Below are positions 9,645-18,081 of a stretch of 64,000 nucleotides of DNA, piece after piece. The notes under the pieces were generated by a model. That model was not told the origin of the DNA. It ran no database searches and saw only the letters and a program-made list of their open reading frames with translations. The position numbers and the translations under genes were made by a program. How positions within the stretch are numbered: position 1 is the stretch's first letter; each line of letters opens with the position of its first letter. This stretch comes from Rhizobium sp. Root1203 (GTDB taxonomy: Bacteria; Pseudomonadota; Alphaproteobacteria; Rhizobiales; Rhizobiaceae): positions 50,037 through 114,036 of the forward strand of contig NZ_LMCW01000009.1 of NCBI RefSeq assembly GCF_001424945.1, written 5' to 3'.

Positions 9645-10460
9645 TCAAACCTGCGGCGCTAACGCGGGAGTCCGATATCGCGGAGCCGGAATGTTGCGCG
9701 AAAGATTCGGCATCAGCTTCTGCCGGGCCGCTTCGTAAGCGTTCCAGTCTGCGATGTCGGGAACCGAAGGAAGGGTGATCAATTCGCCCATGTCGAGACC
9801 CGCGAGTGCAGCATCGACCGCGTCTTCAGCCTTCATGATGATCTGGTCTGGCAGATGGTCGAGCGAACCTCCGGATGCTTCCCAAAAAGGTGTTGCGACC
9901 GCGCCCGGAAGGACCGCCTGGATGCGAATGTTCTTTTCGGCCAGTTCCTTCTGCAGGGAGAAAGTCAGGGCAATGACGAATGCCTTGGTTGCGCCGTATA
10001 CCCCGTTGAGGATTTCGGGCGCGAGTCCCAGTGCCGACGCCATGTTGACGATGGTTCCGTGCTCTCGAGCGACGAAAGACGGCGCGACGGCATAGACCAG
10101 ACGGGTCAGAGCCGTGACGTTGAGCTGGATCATCCGCTCCATGGCCTCCACGTCGGACATCAGCAGCGGCTCGACGGCGCCGACGCCGGCATTGTTGACC
10201 AGCATCGTGATCGACGGGTCGCTGCGAAGGATTCCTTCGATCTTCAGAAGGTCCTCCCGCTGGCCAAGATCGGCCCGAACGGTCTTCACGCTTCGACCCG
10301 TTGCCTGCGCAATATCCTTGCCGACACGGGTTAGCGAATCCTGGCTTCGCGCCACGAGTATCAGGTCGTAACCACGGCGCGCCAACTTGTTGGCGTAGAG
10401 GGCTCCGATGCCTGACGACGCGCCTGTGATAAGTGCAGTCCCTTTTGGAAAGTTCGTCAT
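9645..10460 (-). CDS. SDR-family NAD(P)-dependent oxidoreductase
   Basis: A 271-aa classical short-chain dehydrogenase/reductase. It has the cofactor loop TGASSGIG (residues 12-19), LVNNAGVG, a catalytic Ser in NMASALGL, and YGATK carrying the catalytic Tyr and Lys. A basic residue after the second strand (VARSQ) is compatible with NADP(H) preference. A strong AGGAG ribosome site precedes the ATG at 10460. It follows the epoxide hydrolase gene by 40 bp in the same operon, which suggests it oxidises or reduces an alcohol or ketone formed from the diol. The substrate is unknown. Confidence 0.9.
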   Translation of the reverse strand: MTNFPKGTALITGASSGIGALYANKLARRGYDLILVARSQDSLTRVGKDIAQATGRSVKTVRADLGQREDLLKIEGILRSDPSITMLVNNAGVGAVEPLLMSDVEAMERMIQLNVTALTRLVYAVAPSFVAREHGTIVNMASALGLAPEILNGVYGATKAFVIALTFSLQKELAEKNIRIQAVLPGAVATPFWEASGGSLDHLPDQIIMKAEDAVDAALAGLDMGELITLPSVPDIADWNAYEAARQKLMPNLSRNIPAPRYRTPALAPQV

Positions 10461-10500
10461 GGTATATTTCTCCTGGTTTTAGTTGGATACTTCGGATCGT

Positions 10501-11787
10501 TCAGCGCAACGTCCTGAACGCCGCACGCAGCTCCGATGTGAAGAGCTCGGGCTGCTCCCAGGCGGCAAAGTGGCCGCCCTTGTCGACTTTGTTGTAGTAG
10601 ATGAGGTTGTGGTACGCCTTCTCGGCCCAGCTCTTCGGAGCCTGGTAGATCTCGCCAGGAAAGACGGTGATCGCCGCCGGGATCTTGATGTCGACGGCGT
10701 TGAAGTTGTTGGCGTTGTTCTCCCAGTATAGACGAGCGCCCGAGGTGGCAGTCCCGGTGAACCAGTAGAGCGATATGTCGTCGAGCATTTCGTCCTTGGT
10801 CAGGGACTTCTCCGGATCGCCGCCGCTGTACGTCCAGTCCGCAAACTTGTCGTAGTACCAGGCGGCAAGACCGACGGGCGAATCCGTCAGCGCATAGCCC
10901 AGCGTCTGCGGCCGCGTGACCATCATTAGAGCGTAACCGGCTCCCTTGGTGTAGAGAGCATTCATCTGCTCGTATGCGATCTTCTCCTCCGCGGAGAGAC
11001 CGGCGGGAGCAGGCTCGCCATCGGCAAGCGCCTTCGCGATCTCAAGAGGAACCGTGGCCGGCATGTTGGTGTGAATGCCGAGCAGCCCTTCTGGCGCCTG
11101 GGCCGCCATTTTGTCGGAAACGACGGCGCCCCAGTCACCGCCTTGCGAGACGTAACGGTCATAGCCGAGCCGCTTCATCAGCACGTGCCACGCCCGTCCG
11201 ATGCGGTCCGGTCCCCAGCCGGTCTCGGATGGAACCTCGGAGAACCCGTAGCCTGGCATCGACGGTATGACGACATGGAAGGCGTCTTCGGCTGTGCCGC
11301 CATGCGCGGTAGGATCGGTGAGCGGCCCGATCGTCTTGACGAGTTCGAGTACTGATCCCGGCCAGCCATGCGTCATGATCAGCGGAAGTGCATTATCGTA
11401 CTTCGACTTCACGTGAATGAAGTGGATGTCGAGGCCATCGATCCTGGTCATGAACTGCGCATGTGCGTTCAGTTTCTTTTCGCAACGGCGCCAGTCGTAT
11501 CCCTCGCCCCAGTACTCAACGATAGGTTTGAGCTTTTGAAGCTGCGCTCCTTGCGAACGGTCGGGAACCGTCTCCTTGCCGGGCCAGCGCGTTGCCCGGA
11601 CACGGCGGCGCAGTTCATCGAGTTCCTCCTGCGGGATTGCGCACTTGAAGGGGCGGATAGCATCGCCCCCCGTTGCCGCCCTGACGGGCTTGGGGAGAAC
11701 GCTGAGGGCGGCGGTCGCGGCCGTGACTGCAAGCAGTTCGCGCCGCGTCGTCGATAGTGCGGTTCTCGTTTCTACTCCTGCTGACAT
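10501..11787 (-). CDS. TAT-exported epoxide-hydrolase family protein (paralogue 1)
   Basis: A 428-aa alpha/beta hydrolase with an epoxide-hydrolase N-terminal domain. The start has a twin-arginine-type signal (TTRRELLAVTAATAAL, residues 13-28), predicting periplasmic location. The EHN domain (about 44-150) is followed by the oxyanion motif HGWPGS (140-145), the nucleophile Asp218 in GGDWGAVV, and a later Tyr in RLYWEN that fits the lid tyrosine. ATG 11787 was chosen because GGAG lies six bases upstream and the signal peptide follows at once. The enzyme should add water to an epoxide to give a diol; the substrate is unknown. It heads the operon running to 7926. It has a close paralogue at 21243 and shares upstream elements with it. 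Confidence 0.9.
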   Translation of the reverse strand: MSAGVETRTALSTTRRELLAVTAATAALSVLPKPVRAATGGDAIRPFKCAIPQEELDELRRRVRATRWPGKETVPDRSQGAQLQKLKPIVEYWGEGYDWRRCEKKLNAHAQFMTRIDGLDIHFIHVKSKYDNALPLIMTHGWPGSVLELVKTIGPLTDPTAHGGTAEDAFHVVIPSMPGYGFSEVPSETGWGPDRIGRAWHVLMKRLGYDRYVSQGGDWGAVVSDKMAAQAPEGLLGIHTNMPATVPLEIAKALADGEPAPAGLSAEEKIAYEQMNALYTKGAGYALMMVTRPQTLGYALTDSPVGLAAWYYDKFADWTYSGGDPEKSLTKDEMLDDISLYWFTGTATSGARLYWENNANNFNAVDIKIPAAITVFPGEIYQAPKSWAEKAYHNLIYYNKVDKGGHFAAWEQPELFTSELRAAFRTLR

Positions 11788-11847
11788 GACGTTCTCCGTT
11801 GAAACTGAATGGTTGGAATGCGTCCTAGGGATCGTCCGGCAGGGCTG

Positions 11848-11882
11848 CCGAAGATATTGTTCGAAGGTATCGGCGATACCTA
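11848..11882 (-). promoter_or_regulatory. Conserved box 3 overlapping an epoxide-hydrolase palindrome
   Basis: On the minus strand the shared core GATACC...CAATAT ends 61 bp before the epoxide hydrolase start. Its 5' part is the right half of a palindrome, GGTATCGGCGATACC, at 11866-11880. The paralogous gene at 21243 has an equivalent arrangement at almost the same distance (77 versus 74 bp from palindrome to ATG). It probably controls the four-gene operon. Confidence 0.55.
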
Positions 11883-12000
11883 AGGATCGGTAGCGACGTG
11901 CTCGACACATCGACACCTTCGGACAATGGACATCAGCGACGGCGACTGCGCATCGTGCCGACCGCGGTGAAAATGCCCGCCATTCAACAGGGAGATCGAG

Positions 12001-12669
12001 ATGGCTATCCAGGAACCCACCCCATCCAGTTCTGCGCGCCCAGGCCACATAGACATCAAGCTCGAGGTCGTCGTCATTCCCGTGTCCGACGTCGATCGTG
12101 CCAAGTCCTTCTACACCGGCCTTGGCTGGAGGCTCGACGCCGACGTATCCGGGAAGGACGGCTTTCGCGTCGTGCAGGTGACCCCGCCGGGCTCGCCTTG
12201 CTCCGTGATCTTCGGATCGAATGTGACGGCCGCCTCACCCGGTTCCGCTCAAGGCCTTCACTTGGTCGTCACCGACATCGAGATGGCGCACGCGGCTCTT
12301 GCCTCCCGCGGCGCCGAGATGAGCGGCGTCTTCCACGACGCCGGCGGCGTCTTCCATCACAAGGGCACCGACCAACGGCTGCCAGGACCACATCCCGCCC
12401 GGTCTAGCTACGGTTCTTTCGCCTCCTTCTCCGACCCGGACGGAAACGGCTGGCTGCTGCAGGAGGTCACGGCGAGACTTCCCGGTCGCATCGACGCCAA
12501 AGGCGCTGCGTTCACATCCGCCGGCGACCTCGCAGAGGCGCTGCGAAGGGTTGCTTCCGCCCATGGCGAGTATGAGAAGCGCGTCGGCGGCAAGCACGAC
12601 GAGTCCTGGCCGGAATGGTACGCCGACTATCTGGTCAAGGAGCAGGCTGGCCAAACCCTGCCGACGTGA
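12001..12669 (+). CDS. VOC-family (glyoxalase-like) protein
   Basis: A 222-aa vicinal-oxygen-chelate protein. The first module (about residues 18-95) starts with LEVVVIPVSDVDRAKSFYTGLGW, and the second half contains GSFASFSDPDGNGWLLQEVT, ending with the usual metal-ligand Glu. The C-terminal 70 residues are an extension with a helical segment (EALRRVASAHGEYEKR). Members include glyoxalases, dioxygenases and resistance proteins, so no substrate is assigned. A GGAGAT ribosome site precedes the ATG. It is divergent from the epoxide hydrolase operon, so both may use the control region at 11788-12000. Confidence 0.85.
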   Translation: MAIQEPTPSSSARPGHIDIKLEVVVIPVSDVDRAKSFYTGLGWRLDADVSGKDGFRVVQVTPPGSPCSVIFGSNVTAASPGSAQGLHLVVTDIEMAHAALASRGAEMSGVFHDAGGVFHHKGTDQRLPGPHPARSSYGSFASFSDPDGNGWLLQEVTARLPGRIDAKGAAFTSAGDLAEALRRVASAHGEYEKRVGGKHDESWPEWYADYLVKEQAGQTLPT

Positions 12670-12690
12670 CCGCTTCAATCTCTCACTTCA

Positions 12691-12790
12691 AGGCTTTCCG
12701 ACCGCCCTTCGGGTCTGAAAGCCTGCGCCCCAGGCGATCCTTCCCGCCCGAGCGTTGCGCAAGAACGCCGGCCCCCTCGGGCCGGCGTTC
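12691..12790 (+). terminator. Two consecutive hairpins after the VOC gene
   Basis: The first hairpin pairs AGGCTTTC (12691-12698) with GAAAGCCT (12717-12724), with an inner GACC/GGTC. The second pairs GAACGCCGGC (12763-12772) with GCCGGCGTTC (12781-12790). Neither has a clear T-run, so they may be Rho-assisted ends or mRNA-stability elements. They separate the VOC gene from the convergent LysR gene. Confidence 0.5.
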
Positions 12791-12940
12791 CCGCTGGCTA
12801 CCGGCGACACTCGTCCGTCCGCCTCGGATAACGAGCACTCGGCCGGTACCGAGCTCATCACCGTGACTGGAGGTTAGCCGGGGAGGACGCCACGGAGAAC
12901 CGTCGTTTACCTGCAGACAGCCAACCGCGTTTCGGCACAA

Positions 12941-13873
12941 TTATTCGAGGCTGCCGGATTCTGCGGCGATGCGTCCAAGTTCCGAACGTAGACGCGGGAC
13001 TGCAAAGTCGATGAAGGCTCGCACTTTCGGAACGGCTGCGCGACCTTGAGGGGTGAGGATGTGGACAGGCAGCGCAGGTGGCTCCGCCTGATGAAGAACG
13101 ACTCTGAGGCGACCGTCGCGAACATATTCCGCGACATGATAAGAATAGAGCCGGGTGACGCCCATTCCTTCGGCGGCCGAGGCGGCGGCTGCTCGGACGC
13201 TATTGACGAGATAGCGTGGGGTGAAGTGAACGGTTCTTGGGGCGGACGAACCGTTGGCCGGTGCGAAGCTCCAGGATTCGAGACCGAAGTTTGAAAAGGC
13301 GATCAAGTCGTGGCGGGAGAGATCCGACGGCTCATTGATAGCGGCTCGGCTGTCGAGATATTGCGGCGCCGCGACCACGACGCGGCGAACATCTCCGCCG
13401 ATCCGTGTGGACATGTGGGTCGAGTCTGCGAGATTTCCGATTCTCAGGGCGACGTCCACTCCCTCATCGACAAGGTTCACGAAGCGGTCGAGCATCAAAA
13501 GCCGAACCGAGACGTTGGCGTTCTCACGAAGGAAGCTGTCGAGGATCGGCCGGAGCACCTCTTCGCCCAGGATGGGCGGCGCCGAAATTGTCAGCGTCCC
13601 ACGCGGCATGGATCGCTCTGAGCCGGCGATCATGTCCGCCTCCTCGAGATCGACAAGCACCCTGCGGCATGCTTCGACATATCTCTGGCCCGCTTCGCTC
13701 AGCTTTAGACTCCTTGTCGTGCGGTGAAGAAGCTCCACGCCGACATGTTGCTCAAGCAGACCCAATGCCCGACTGATCGCAGTTGGGGACCGCTTCAGCC
13801 TACGGGCGGCGCCCGCCAGACTTCCTTCTTCGACCGCAGTGACGAAGACCTTCATTGCATCGATACGATCCAT
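12941..13873 (-). CDS. LysR-family transcriptional regulator
   Basis: A 310-aa LysR regulator. The N-terminal winged helix-turn-helix (residues 1-62) reads MDRIDAMKVFVTAVEEGSLA then AARRLKRSPTAISRALGLLE. The effector-binding domain (about 90-300) contains the family phrases GTLTISAPPILGEEVLRP and VDVALRIGNL. It belongs to the CrgA/AaeR-like branch (short linker, LLHRTTRSLKLSEAG). A good AGGAG site precedes ATG 13873. It is divergent from the response regulator at 14120 and shares a 240-bp control region with it, including the conserved box at 13969. Its target may be the neighbouring VOC or hydrolase genes. Confidence 0.93.
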   Translation of the reverse strand: MDRIDAMKVFVTAVEEGSLAGAARRLKRSPTAISRALGLLEQHVGVELLHRTTRSLKLSEAGQRYVEACRRVLVDLEEADMIAGSERSMPRGTLTISAPPILGEEVLRPILDSFLRENANVSVRLLMLDRFVNLVDEGVDVALRIGNLADSTHMSTRIGGDVRRVVVAAPQYLDSRAAINEPSDLSRHDLIAFSNFGLESWSFAPANGSSAPRTVHFTPRYLVNSVRAAAASAAEGMGVTRLYSYHVAEYVRDGRLRVVLHQAEPPALPVHILTPQGRAAVPKVRAFIDFAVPRLRSELGRIAAESGSLE

Positions 13874-13968
13874 TACCTGCTCCTGACCGCTTCTGGCGCC
13901 GGCGACCCGCGCAAAGTTGTGTCACGGGCCTTCTACCCAACAAGCGGGTGACACGCGACCCTTCAGGC

Positions 13969-13994
13969 CCGATACCATCGTACAATGGACTTCC
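13969..13994 (+). promoter_or_regulatory. Conserved upstream box 4 (GATACC...CAATGG)
   Basis: This box is 126 bp upstream of the second response regulator. It matches box 1 at 21 of 26 positions and is itself nearly palindromic around CCATCGTACAATGG. It is also about 100 bp upstream of the divergent LysR gene. Confidence 0.55.
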
Positions 13995-14119
13995 CCGCTG
14001 GACCGCTCATTCTGTCCACGTTTGCTAAGCGAACTGATGATTTTGTCGCCAAGCGCACATTTTGTGATACCATTTTTCGGGAAGTTGGCGACGACCTGGA
14101 CAGCTCTTTGGGAGAGCAC

Positions 14120-14791
14120 ATGTACCGGATGACCTCCACGGTGACGACTTTGAACCTAGGCGATCAGGATCGACCGACGGTCTTCGTCGTTGATGACGAC
14201 ATCTCAGTGCGAGAATCGCTGGAGCTGCTGATTGGGTCCGCCGGGTGGCGCCCCCTGCTTTTCGACTCCGCGCAAAGTTTTCTCGAAGCACCGGTTCTGG
14301 CCTCGCCCTGCTGCCTGGTTCTTGATGTGAATATGCCAGGACTGAACGGCCTCGATCTCCAGAGCATGATTACGACAAGCCGGAGTAGGATGCCGATCAT
14401 ATTCGTATCCGGTTTCGGCGACGTCCCGACGACCGTGAAAGCCCTCAAAGGAGGCGCGTTGGATTTCCTTACCAAACCGATCGAGACGGTTGCTTTCCTG
14501 GAAGCTGTGAGCTCGGCGTTGGAACAGAGCGCGGCCATGTTGCGTGACGATAGCGACTTGGTCGAACTGCAAGGGTGTTACGAGGCGCTCACCAAGCGCG
14601 AACGAGAGGTCATGGTGCGCGTGGTCAAGGGCCTTCTCAACAAGCAAGTGGCATACGAGTTGGATATCAGCGAGATCACCGTCAAGGCCCATCGCGGCCA
14701 AGTCATGCGGAAGATGTGCGCCCGAACTCTTCCAGACCTCGTGAACATGGCCGCGCGCCTTCGGCTGGAGGAGTCTGCCGAAATTCATTGA
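14120..14791 (+). CDS. FixJ/NarL-type response regulator (paralogue 2)
   Basis: A 223-aa two-component regulator closely related to the protein at 829. The receiver has VVDDDIS and phospho-acceptor Asp69 in VLDVNMPGLNG, and FLTKPI holds the conserved Lys. The LuxR-type HTH contains LTKREREVMV and NKQVAYELDISEITVKAH. ATG 14120 is chosen because GGGAG lies about six bases before it; ATG 14129 is also possible. It sits 138 bp upstream of the multi-PAS kinase at 14930, a likely cognate pair. Both genes carry the same upstream box, as do both epoxide hydrolase genes, so this regulator is a good candidate for the factor that reads the box. Confidence 0.92.
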   Translation: MYRMTSTVTTLNLGDQDRPTVFVVDDDISVRESLELLIGSAGWRPLLFDSAQSFLEAPVLASPCCLVLDVNMPGLNGLDLQSMITTSRSRMPIIFVSGFGDVPTTVKALKGGALDFLTKPIETVAFLEAVSSALEQSAAMLRDDSDLVELQGCYEALTKREREVMVRVVKGLLNKQVAYELDISEITVKAHRGQVMRKMCARTLPDLVNMAARLRLEESAEIH

Positions 14792-14849
14792 AGCATAAAC
14801 TCTCGATGGGCGCGCGGCAACTTGGTAGTACCCGGCGATAAAGTCACAA

Positions 14850-14873
14850 CCGATACCATAGGATAATATACGG
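14850..14873 (+). promoter_or_regulatory. Conserved upstream box 5 (GATACC...TAATAT)
   Basis: This box ends 57 bp before the kinase gene at 14930. It has a perfect GATACC core with TAATAT at the shared spacing. The distance to the start codon is nearly the same as for the two epoxide hydrolase genes (58 and 61 bp). Confidence 0.55.
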
Positions 14874-14929
14874 CAAGTTGATTAAAACGCACGATATCCT
14901 GAGGGTGCAATCCCGCGAAAAGGATAGAT

Positions 14930-17575
14930 ATGAGCGTGGAACTCGTTCGGGTTCTGGAAGCGTTGCCAGGAATGGCTTTTACCGCCCTCCCGGACGGCAG
15001 CATCGATTTCATGAACGCCAGTTTGGTTGATTTCCTCGGGCTTGGTGAAGCGGTGACGGTCTGGCCACTAGCCGCCTCCCCCGCAGATCTGCTGAACACG
15101 AGAGAGCAGTGGTACGTGCTGCTGTCCGGACGCGAGCCTTTTGAAATCACATTGCCTATAGGTCACCCCACCGCCTCGTTGAAGGGATTGCATGTCCGTT
15201 GCAAGCCATCGATCGACAACGATCGAGTGGAGAGGTGGTACGGCTTGGCGACCGAGGGGGCGGACATTGCATCGCGACCCGAGATGGGAGAGGGCGCCGC
15301 CGCGAAGGCCTCGGAAAATCAGACTGTCTTGGAAAGCATACCGGCTGGCATAGGAGTCCTCGATGCGAACGGAAACGTCGAGGCGATCAACGGCCACCTC
15401 CTGCAATACTATGGTCGGTCGCTTGATGAACTACGTTCCTGGGGTCGAAGTGACGTAGTCCATCCCGATGACATGCAGGGGTTAACCAAAGCCGTTCAAC
15501 AGGCGGTCGAAAGAGGCACGGCCTACGAGGCCGAGGTACGGCTCCGGCGCGCCGACGGAGAATATCGTTGGTTTCAAATCGTCGGTTATCCCCTCGCGGA
15601 TGAAAGCGGCGGCATCGCCCGTTGGTACGCGCTCCATATAGATGTCGATGACCGGCGGAAGGCCGAGGACGCGCTACGATCCAACGAAATGGAGCTCAGG
15701 AACATCGTCAACGCGATGCCACTCACCGTGTGGACGAGCCGCCCCGACGGCTACTGCGACTTTGTGAATGATAGATGGCTGGAGTATGCCGGATTGAATG
15801 CCCAACAAGCGGAAGGCTCTGGTTGGAAATCCGTCGTTCACCCGGAGGATGCGAGCCATCTCGCAAAGTCCTGGAACGCTTCTCTTGCTTCGGGGCGTCC
15901 TGCCGATTTCGAGGCAAGAATGCGTGGAGCCGATGGCGGATACAGGTGGTTTCTCTTTCGCGCCACGCCGCTTTTGGGTCAAGACGGCAAGATCGTGAAG
16001 TGGTACGGAACCCACATCGATATAGAAGATCGCAAGCGCGCCGAACGCGCGCTTGCCGAACGAGAGCGCGAGTCTCGTTTGATCGTCGACGGCATCGCAG
16101 GCATGATAGCGATCTTTTCGCCAGACGCCCAGTTGATCGACGGCAATCAGCAGATCCTTGACTATTTCGAGCGTCCGCTCTCGGAATTGAATGACTGGTC
16201 GAGCAACGGTATCACGCACCCGGACGATCTGCAGACCTGCATCGATAGCTTCATGGGTTCCATTGCCACGGGAGAACCGTACGATTACGAAACCCGCTTT
16301 CTCCGGCACGACGGTACGTGGAGATGGTTCCAGCTTCGAGGACTCCCCCTTCGCGACGCCGAAGGCAAGATCATCCGGTGGTATGGACTATTAACGGATA
16401 TCGACGACCGAAAGCGGGCCGAGGAGAAGCTGCGGAGAAGCGAGGCGTTTCTCGCGGACGCCCAACGCCTTAGCAAGACAGGGAGCTTCTTGCTGAATCT
16501 TGGTACGAGCGAAGTCACCTGGTCGGCGGAAACCTATCGTATTTTCGAAGTCGATCCGACGACGCCAGTGACGCTCGACGTCGTCCTGTCCCGTCTGGAT
16601 TCAGATAGTCTGGCTACCGTGGAACAGGTTATCGATCAAGCCAACAGAGGGGCCGGCGACTTCGACTACGACATAACCCTGATAACGCCGAGCCAATCGA
16701 CGAAATACATACGGGTACTTGCGCATAGTGAGCGGAACAGGGATGGGGATCAGGAATTGATCGGCGCCGTGCAGGACGTTACCGAGAGCCGGAAGGCGGA
16801 AGATGCGCTCAATCAAGCGCGGTCAGAACTGTCCTATGTAACTCGCGTTACGAGCCTCGGCGTGTTGACCGCCTCGATTGCTCACGAGGTGAACCAACCG
16901 CTAGCTGGCATGGTGACCAATGCGGAGACTTGTCTGCGAGTTCTGGCTTCGAATCCCCCAAATCTCGAGATCGCAAAGGACACGGCACGGCGAACGATCC
17001 GCGACGCAAACCGCGCTGCCGACGTGATCGCCCGTCTTTGGGAATTGTTTAGCCGCAAACCACCGCACCTCGAGGCAGTCGACATCAATGAGATTGCCGA
17101 GGAAGTCATCGCGCTGATATCGAGCGACCTGCAGCATGCGAAAACGTCATTGACGGCCGACTTCGCAAAGGATTTGCCGACCGTGACCGGCGCTCGCGTG
17201 CAGCTTCAGCAAGTTATCATGAACCTCCTTCGAAATTCGATCGAGGCGATGCCGACCGCGGGAGATCGGCCGCGACGAATTCGTTTGAGGACAGAGGGGG
17301 GTCTTGAAGAAGTCCGCCTCTGCATTGAGGATACCGGCGTAGGATTTCCCCCCCAGGGGGCAGACCGGATTTACGATGCCTTTTACACGACAAAGCCAGA
17401 CGGCATGGGAATCGGCCTCTCTGTCAGCCGTTCGATTATAGAGAACCATCACGGCCGGCTGTGGGCTGCACCAAACGCTGACTATGGTGCTACCGTAGGG
17501 TTTTCAGTCCCTACGTCTCCGAGCAGCGACGGGGAAAGTATCGGTCGGTCGGCGGATATGCGGAGGAATTTATGA
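14930..17575 (+). CDS. Soluble sensor histidine kinase with five PAS domains
   Basis: An 881-aa kinase without membrane segments. Five PAS/PAC units lie at about residues 1-105, 118-237, 243-365, 370-490 and 505-620. Several share the phrases HPDD and RWFQ...R..P and end in DIDDRKRAE, so the array grew by internal duplication. HisKA follows with His652 in AHEVNQPLAG. HATPase has an N-box near LLRNSIEAM, DTGVGF, and GMGIGLSVSRSIIE. The order resembles TodS/StyS-like cytoplasmic sensors of small hydrophobic molecules, but the ligand is unknown. The stop overlaps the start of the next gene by four bases. The core is most similar to the frameshifted kinase at 18082. Confidence 0.93.
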   Translation: MSVELVRVLEALPGMAFTALPDGSIDFMNASLVDFLGLGEAVTVWPLAASPADLLNTREQWYVLLSGREPFEITLPIGHPTASLKGLHVRCKPSIDNDRVERWYGLATEGADIASRPEMGEGAAAKASENQTVLESIPAGIGVLDANGNVEAINGHLLQYYGRSLDELRSWGRSDVVHPDDMQGLTKAVQQAVERGTAYEAEVRLRRADGEYRWFQIVGYPLADESGGIARWYALHIDVDDRRKAEDALRSNEMELRNIVNAMPLTVWTSRPDGYCDFVNDRWLEYAGLNAQQAEGSGWKSVVHPEDASHLAKSWNASLASGRPADFEARMRGADGGYRWFLFRATPLLGQDGKIVKWYGTHIDIEDRKRAERALAERERESRLIVDGIAGMIAIFSPDAQLIDGNQQILDYFERPLSELNDWSSNGITHPDDLQTCIDSFMGSIATGEPYDYETRFLRHDGTWRWFQLRGLPLRDAEGKIIRWYGLLTDIDDRKRAEEKLRRSEAFLADAQRLSKTGSFLLNLGTSEVTWSAETYRIFEVDPTTPVTLDVVLSRLDSDSLATVEQVIDQANRGAGDFDYDITLITPSQSTKYIRVLAHSERNRDGDQELIGAVQDVTESRKAEDALNQARSELSYVTRVTSLGVLTASIAHEVNQPLAGMVTNAETCLRVLASNPPNLEIAKDTARRTIRDANRAADVIARLWELFSRKPPHLEAVDINEIAEEVIALISSDLQHAKTSLTADFAKDLPTVTGARVQLQQVIMNLLRNSIEAMPTAGDRPRRIRLRTEGGLEEVRLCIEDTGVGFPPQGADRIYDAFYTTKPDGMGIGLSVSRSIIENHHGRLWAAPNADYGATVGFSVPTSPSSDGESIGRSADMRRNL

Positions 17576-17946
17576 CTACCCGCAAGAAACAGGTCTCGGT
17601 CGTCGACGACGACGAATCCGTCCGCGAAGCCCTACCGGATCTCCTCCGCTCGTTCGGTCTGTCTGTGGAAGCTTTTGCGTCCGCTGAGGCGTTTTTGAAT
17701 TCTAAGTCCTTAGAGACCAGCGACGGCATGATCCTTGACGTGGCAATGCCTGGCATGACCGGGCCGGAGCTTCAGCAGGAACTCGGTCGGAGAGGCCGAC
17801 GGATTTCAATCATTTTCATAACGGCGATCAAGGATGAGGACGTGCGGTCGAAATTGATACGTGAAGGTGCTTGCGACTGTCTGTTCAAACCCTTCAGCGC
17901 CGACGACCTTCAGGATGCGTTGCGCCTCGCATCATTGTTAGACTGA
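17572..17946 (+). CDS. Single-domain response regulator (receiver only)
   Basis: A 124-aa receiver with no output domain. It has the acidic pocket VVDDDESV, phospho-acceptor Asp56 in ILDVAMPGMTG, Thr in FITAIKD and Lys in CLFKPF. It resembles the N-terminal half of FixJ-like proteins and stops where the linker would begin. It overlaps the preceding kinase gene by four bases (ATGA), so the two are co-translated and it is probably phosphorylated by that kinase. Likely roles are a phosphate sink, a relay, or competition with the full-length FixJ-like regulators. Confidence 0.9.
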   Translation: MTTRKKQVSVVDDDESVREALPDLLRSFGLSVEAFASAEAFLNSKSLETSDGMILDVAMPGMTGPELQQELGRRGRRISIIFITAIKDEDVRSKLIREGACDCLFKPFSADDLQDALRLASLLD

Positions 17947-18081
17947 TACAGAGGGGTTGGCGGACCTAGGATGCCTGCAATCCGGCATGCGCGTAGGTAC
18001 TAAAGTGTCTAGTCCCGCGCAGTAGCCGTCAAAGGATCGATATTGTAGGCTCTCGCTCAGAACGTGGGCTTTGAGTGGGCG

